Positions 14,027-15,053 of a DNA stretch of 15,053 nt are shown here, piece by piece. Source of the DNA: CBDULQ01 sp965368115 (GTDB lineage Bacteria; Pseudomonadota; Gammaproteobacteria; SZUA-229); contig CBDULQ010000074.1 of NCBI GenBank assembly GCA_965368115.1, forward strand, positions 1 to 15,053, in the 5' to 3' direction. The translations under genes were made by a program, and so were the position numbers. Every line of letters begins with the position of its first letter. The first letter of the stretch is position 1. The notes beneath the pieces were generated by a model. That model was not told the origin of the DNA and did no database searches. It saw nothing but the letters and a program-made list of their open reading frames with translations.

Positions 14027-14073
14027 GGGGACAGATCTATTTTTACGCTTTCATAAAAAATGGATCTGTCTTC
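14027..14073. repeat. REP/MITE-like palindrome (GGGGACAGATC type)
   Basis: Arms 14031-14044 and 14056-14069 pair over 14 positions with one G-T wobble around an 11-base loop, and G/C or G-T pairs extend the stem outward to 14027 and 14073. The leading GGGGACAGATCTATTTTT resembles, from memory, dispersed palindromes linked to REP-associated tyrosine transposases in several gammaproteobacteria. It lies 29 bases after the lipoprotein stop and 17 bases before repeat copy 2, and could also end the lipoprotein transcript. Confidence 0.6.
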
Positions 14074-14089
14074 CTGTCTGCTCTTTCTG

Positions 14090-14280
14090 GATATGAAACT
14101 CGTCACGCAAAGTTCTGAATCCTCCCGGCCAGGCAAGACGTAAGTGACATTAACAGCGCCTGAAACACCAACGGCCTGCAAATATTTTTTAATACTTTTA
14201 CGAGAATTTATTTAGACAGAATACCCAGATAAATTGCATGCCGGTCTGTTCGTGGTTTTTGCCCGTTTAATGGCGGCTGT
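14090..14280 (+). repeat. Direct repeat, copy 2: degenerate copy of the lipoprotein 5' region
   Basis: Matches 13414-13605. The promoter blocks are kept, but the Shine-Dalgarno GAGGA is GAGAA and the position of the start ATG (13537) corresponds to GAC at 14215-14217, so the lipoprotein start is lost. Similarity continues through the former signal peptide (AAATTGCATGCC, CTGTT, TTTAAT, GGCTGT) and then fades. The 14215-14285 part reads best as a decayed signal-peptide remnant. The rest of the 13999-14335 gap is the REP-like palindrome and about 50 bases of leader before the next gene. Confidence 0.75.
14116..14144 (+). promoter_or_regulatory. Proposed ECF-sigma promoter, copy 2, in front of the 208-residue gene
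   Basis: TGAATC (14116-14121) and CGTAAG (14139-14144) with 17-base spacing, identical elements to copy 1. It would give the downstream gene a leader of about 185 bases containing the dead lipoprotein start. Confidence 0.5.
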
Positions 14281-14335
14281 CTTTGCAAGACGGATATTAA
14301 CAACAACACTGACCCCTGACTGAAGGAATAGAGCT

Positions 14336-14962
14336 ATGGCCTATGAGAATTTTACAAAGTTTTTCCTGGATTTTAACAAGACCCATCCCAAAGCCGGTTA
14401 CGAGCAAGGTGTACGCGCCTATACCTATTACTGCCACGGCCTGAACCAGGGATCGACAGACGGCCTTACCATCGGCCTGATCACCCATCTGCAGGACAAG
14501 ATCAAACAGATGGGCTCGGTGATGGGCACCTCCGCTGATGATGCCTCGTGGCACAATTCAGCAGGCAAAATATTCGTTGATGAGTCCAGTAAGGGCAAAT
14601 GGCAAATCTGGCACAACGACGCCTTTATCCTCGGTGGCATACACAGTCATGGCAACTTTCAACTGGTTGCACCAAACGCTTTTGAAAAATGGTTCGAAGA
14701 CAAATTCGGCGATCAGCTGGGATTTAAAGGCGCACGCCAGCTTGATTTTATAACCTCCAGAGACCCTAAAGAAAAATTTCCGCTGCGCGTCACCCAACGC
14801 GAAGTCATCGGTCTGAATAGCTTTGGTTATACCGGCTCCGGTACCAGCACGACCTCATTCGTCTGCAAAAACACGGCCCAGGCCGACGCAGCAACACTCT
14901 ATAAATATCAGAAAGCGGTGAACAGTCTGACAAAGGCGCTGGGGTTTACTGAAAAACAGTAA
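14336..14962 (+). CDS. Conserved-looking hypothetical protein, 208 residues
   Basis: I do not recognise the family. The ATG at 14336 has AGGA 8 bases upstream and codon use is like the neighbours, so the gene is probably real. There is no signal peptide, lipobox or membrane segment, so a cytosolic protein is expected. It is rich in aromatic residues and has H73, H93, H103 and H105 around a Trp-rich centre (SWHNSAGKIF at 71-80, WQIWHNDAFI at 89-98, GGIHSHGNF at 100-108) that could form a ligand or metal site. Only two cysteines occur, C33 and C177. The C-terminal 30 residues look helical. Its position behind a copy of the lipoprotein promoter suggests that it belongs to the same ECF regulon. 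Confidence 0.75.
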   Translation: MAYENFTKFFLDFNKTHPKAGYEQGVRAYTYYCHGLNQGSTDGLTIGLITHLQDKIKQMGSVMGTSADDASWHNSAGKIFVDESSKGKWQIWHNDAFILGGIHSHGNFQLVAPNAFEKWFEDKFGDQLGFKGARQLDFITSRDPKEKFPLRVTQREVIGLNSFGYTGSGTSTTSFVCKNTAQADAATLYKYQKAVNSLTKALGFTEKQ

Positions 14963-15011
14963 GAATTAAAGCCGAAAGTGGACGTATCCCTGACTGTTCC
15001 ACTACCGCGTC

Positions 15012-15031
15012 ATTCCCGCGAAAGCGGGAAT
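15012..15031. repeat. Short palindromic repeat (ATTCCCGC-GAAA-GCGGGAAT)
   Basis: A perfect 8-bp stem with a GAAA tetraloop, flanked by CGTC before and CCAGCG after. This is a common dispersed palindrome in beta- and gammaproteobacteria, similar in form to the neisserial dRS3 repeat. It has no U tract. The remaining bases 14963-15011 show nothing recognisable. Confidence 0.7.
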
Positions 15032-15053
15032 CCAGCGATGGTGGCTTGCATAC

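Noticed and set aside
1..15053. CRISPR array, prophage or insertion-sequence genes
   Set aside because: No regularly spaced repeats, transposase, integrase or phage structural genes were seen anywhere in the window.

Overview
The window looks like chromosomal DNA of a gammaproteobacterium. This rests on an RpoD of the long gammaproteobacterial type, E. coli-like transketolase and GapA, a PykA-type pyruvate kinase, and a CbbG-like second GAPDH. A free-living, possibly marine, Cellvibrionales- or Alteromonadales-like organism is a guess from general resemblance and was not tested.

Region 1 (1-6337, all minus strand) is a central-carbon cluster in the transcription order tkt, gapA, gap2, pgk, pykA. 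pykA runs off the left edge. Four of the steps lie around glyceraldehyde-3-phosphate. Two different GAPDHs sit side by side. Hairpins lie in every intergenic gap, so the cluster is probably several transcripts or an attenuated polycistron. The 536-base gap upstream of tkt holds a promoter candidate and five dyads.

Region 2 (6874-9789) holds a thioredoxin-fold redox protein on the minus strand. It is divergent from rpoD, the housekeeping sigma factor, which is followed by a clean UUCG-loop terminator. A tRNA with anticodon CAU (probably tRNA-Ile2, lysidine type) with its own strong promoter follows.

Region 3 (9790-12000) is the accessory part. A single AT-richer gene encodes a 672-residue protein with an N-terminal GHKL (MORC/MutL/Hsp90-like) ATPase and a C-terminal PD-(D/E)xK-like nuclease signature. 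It lies immediately downstream of the tRNA gene and has its own promoter, which is overlapped by a dyad. It looks like a stand-alone defence-type or DNA-processing gene and is the best candidate for something poorly described.

Region 4 (12014-15053) is a small regulatory module. It has an ECF sigma factor and a membrane-anchored anti-sigma factor (minus strand, overlapping by 4 bases), and a divergent lipoprotein with Yx(F/W/Y)xxD repeats. An unrecognised 208-residue gene follows. About 190 bases covering the promoter and signal-peptide region of the lipoprotein gene recur, degenerate, in front of the unknown gene. Both copies keep the elements TGAATC-N17-CGTAAG, which I propose as the target promoter of this ECF sigma factor. 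A REP/MITE-like hairpin lies between the two copies and another palindromic repeat lies at the right edge.
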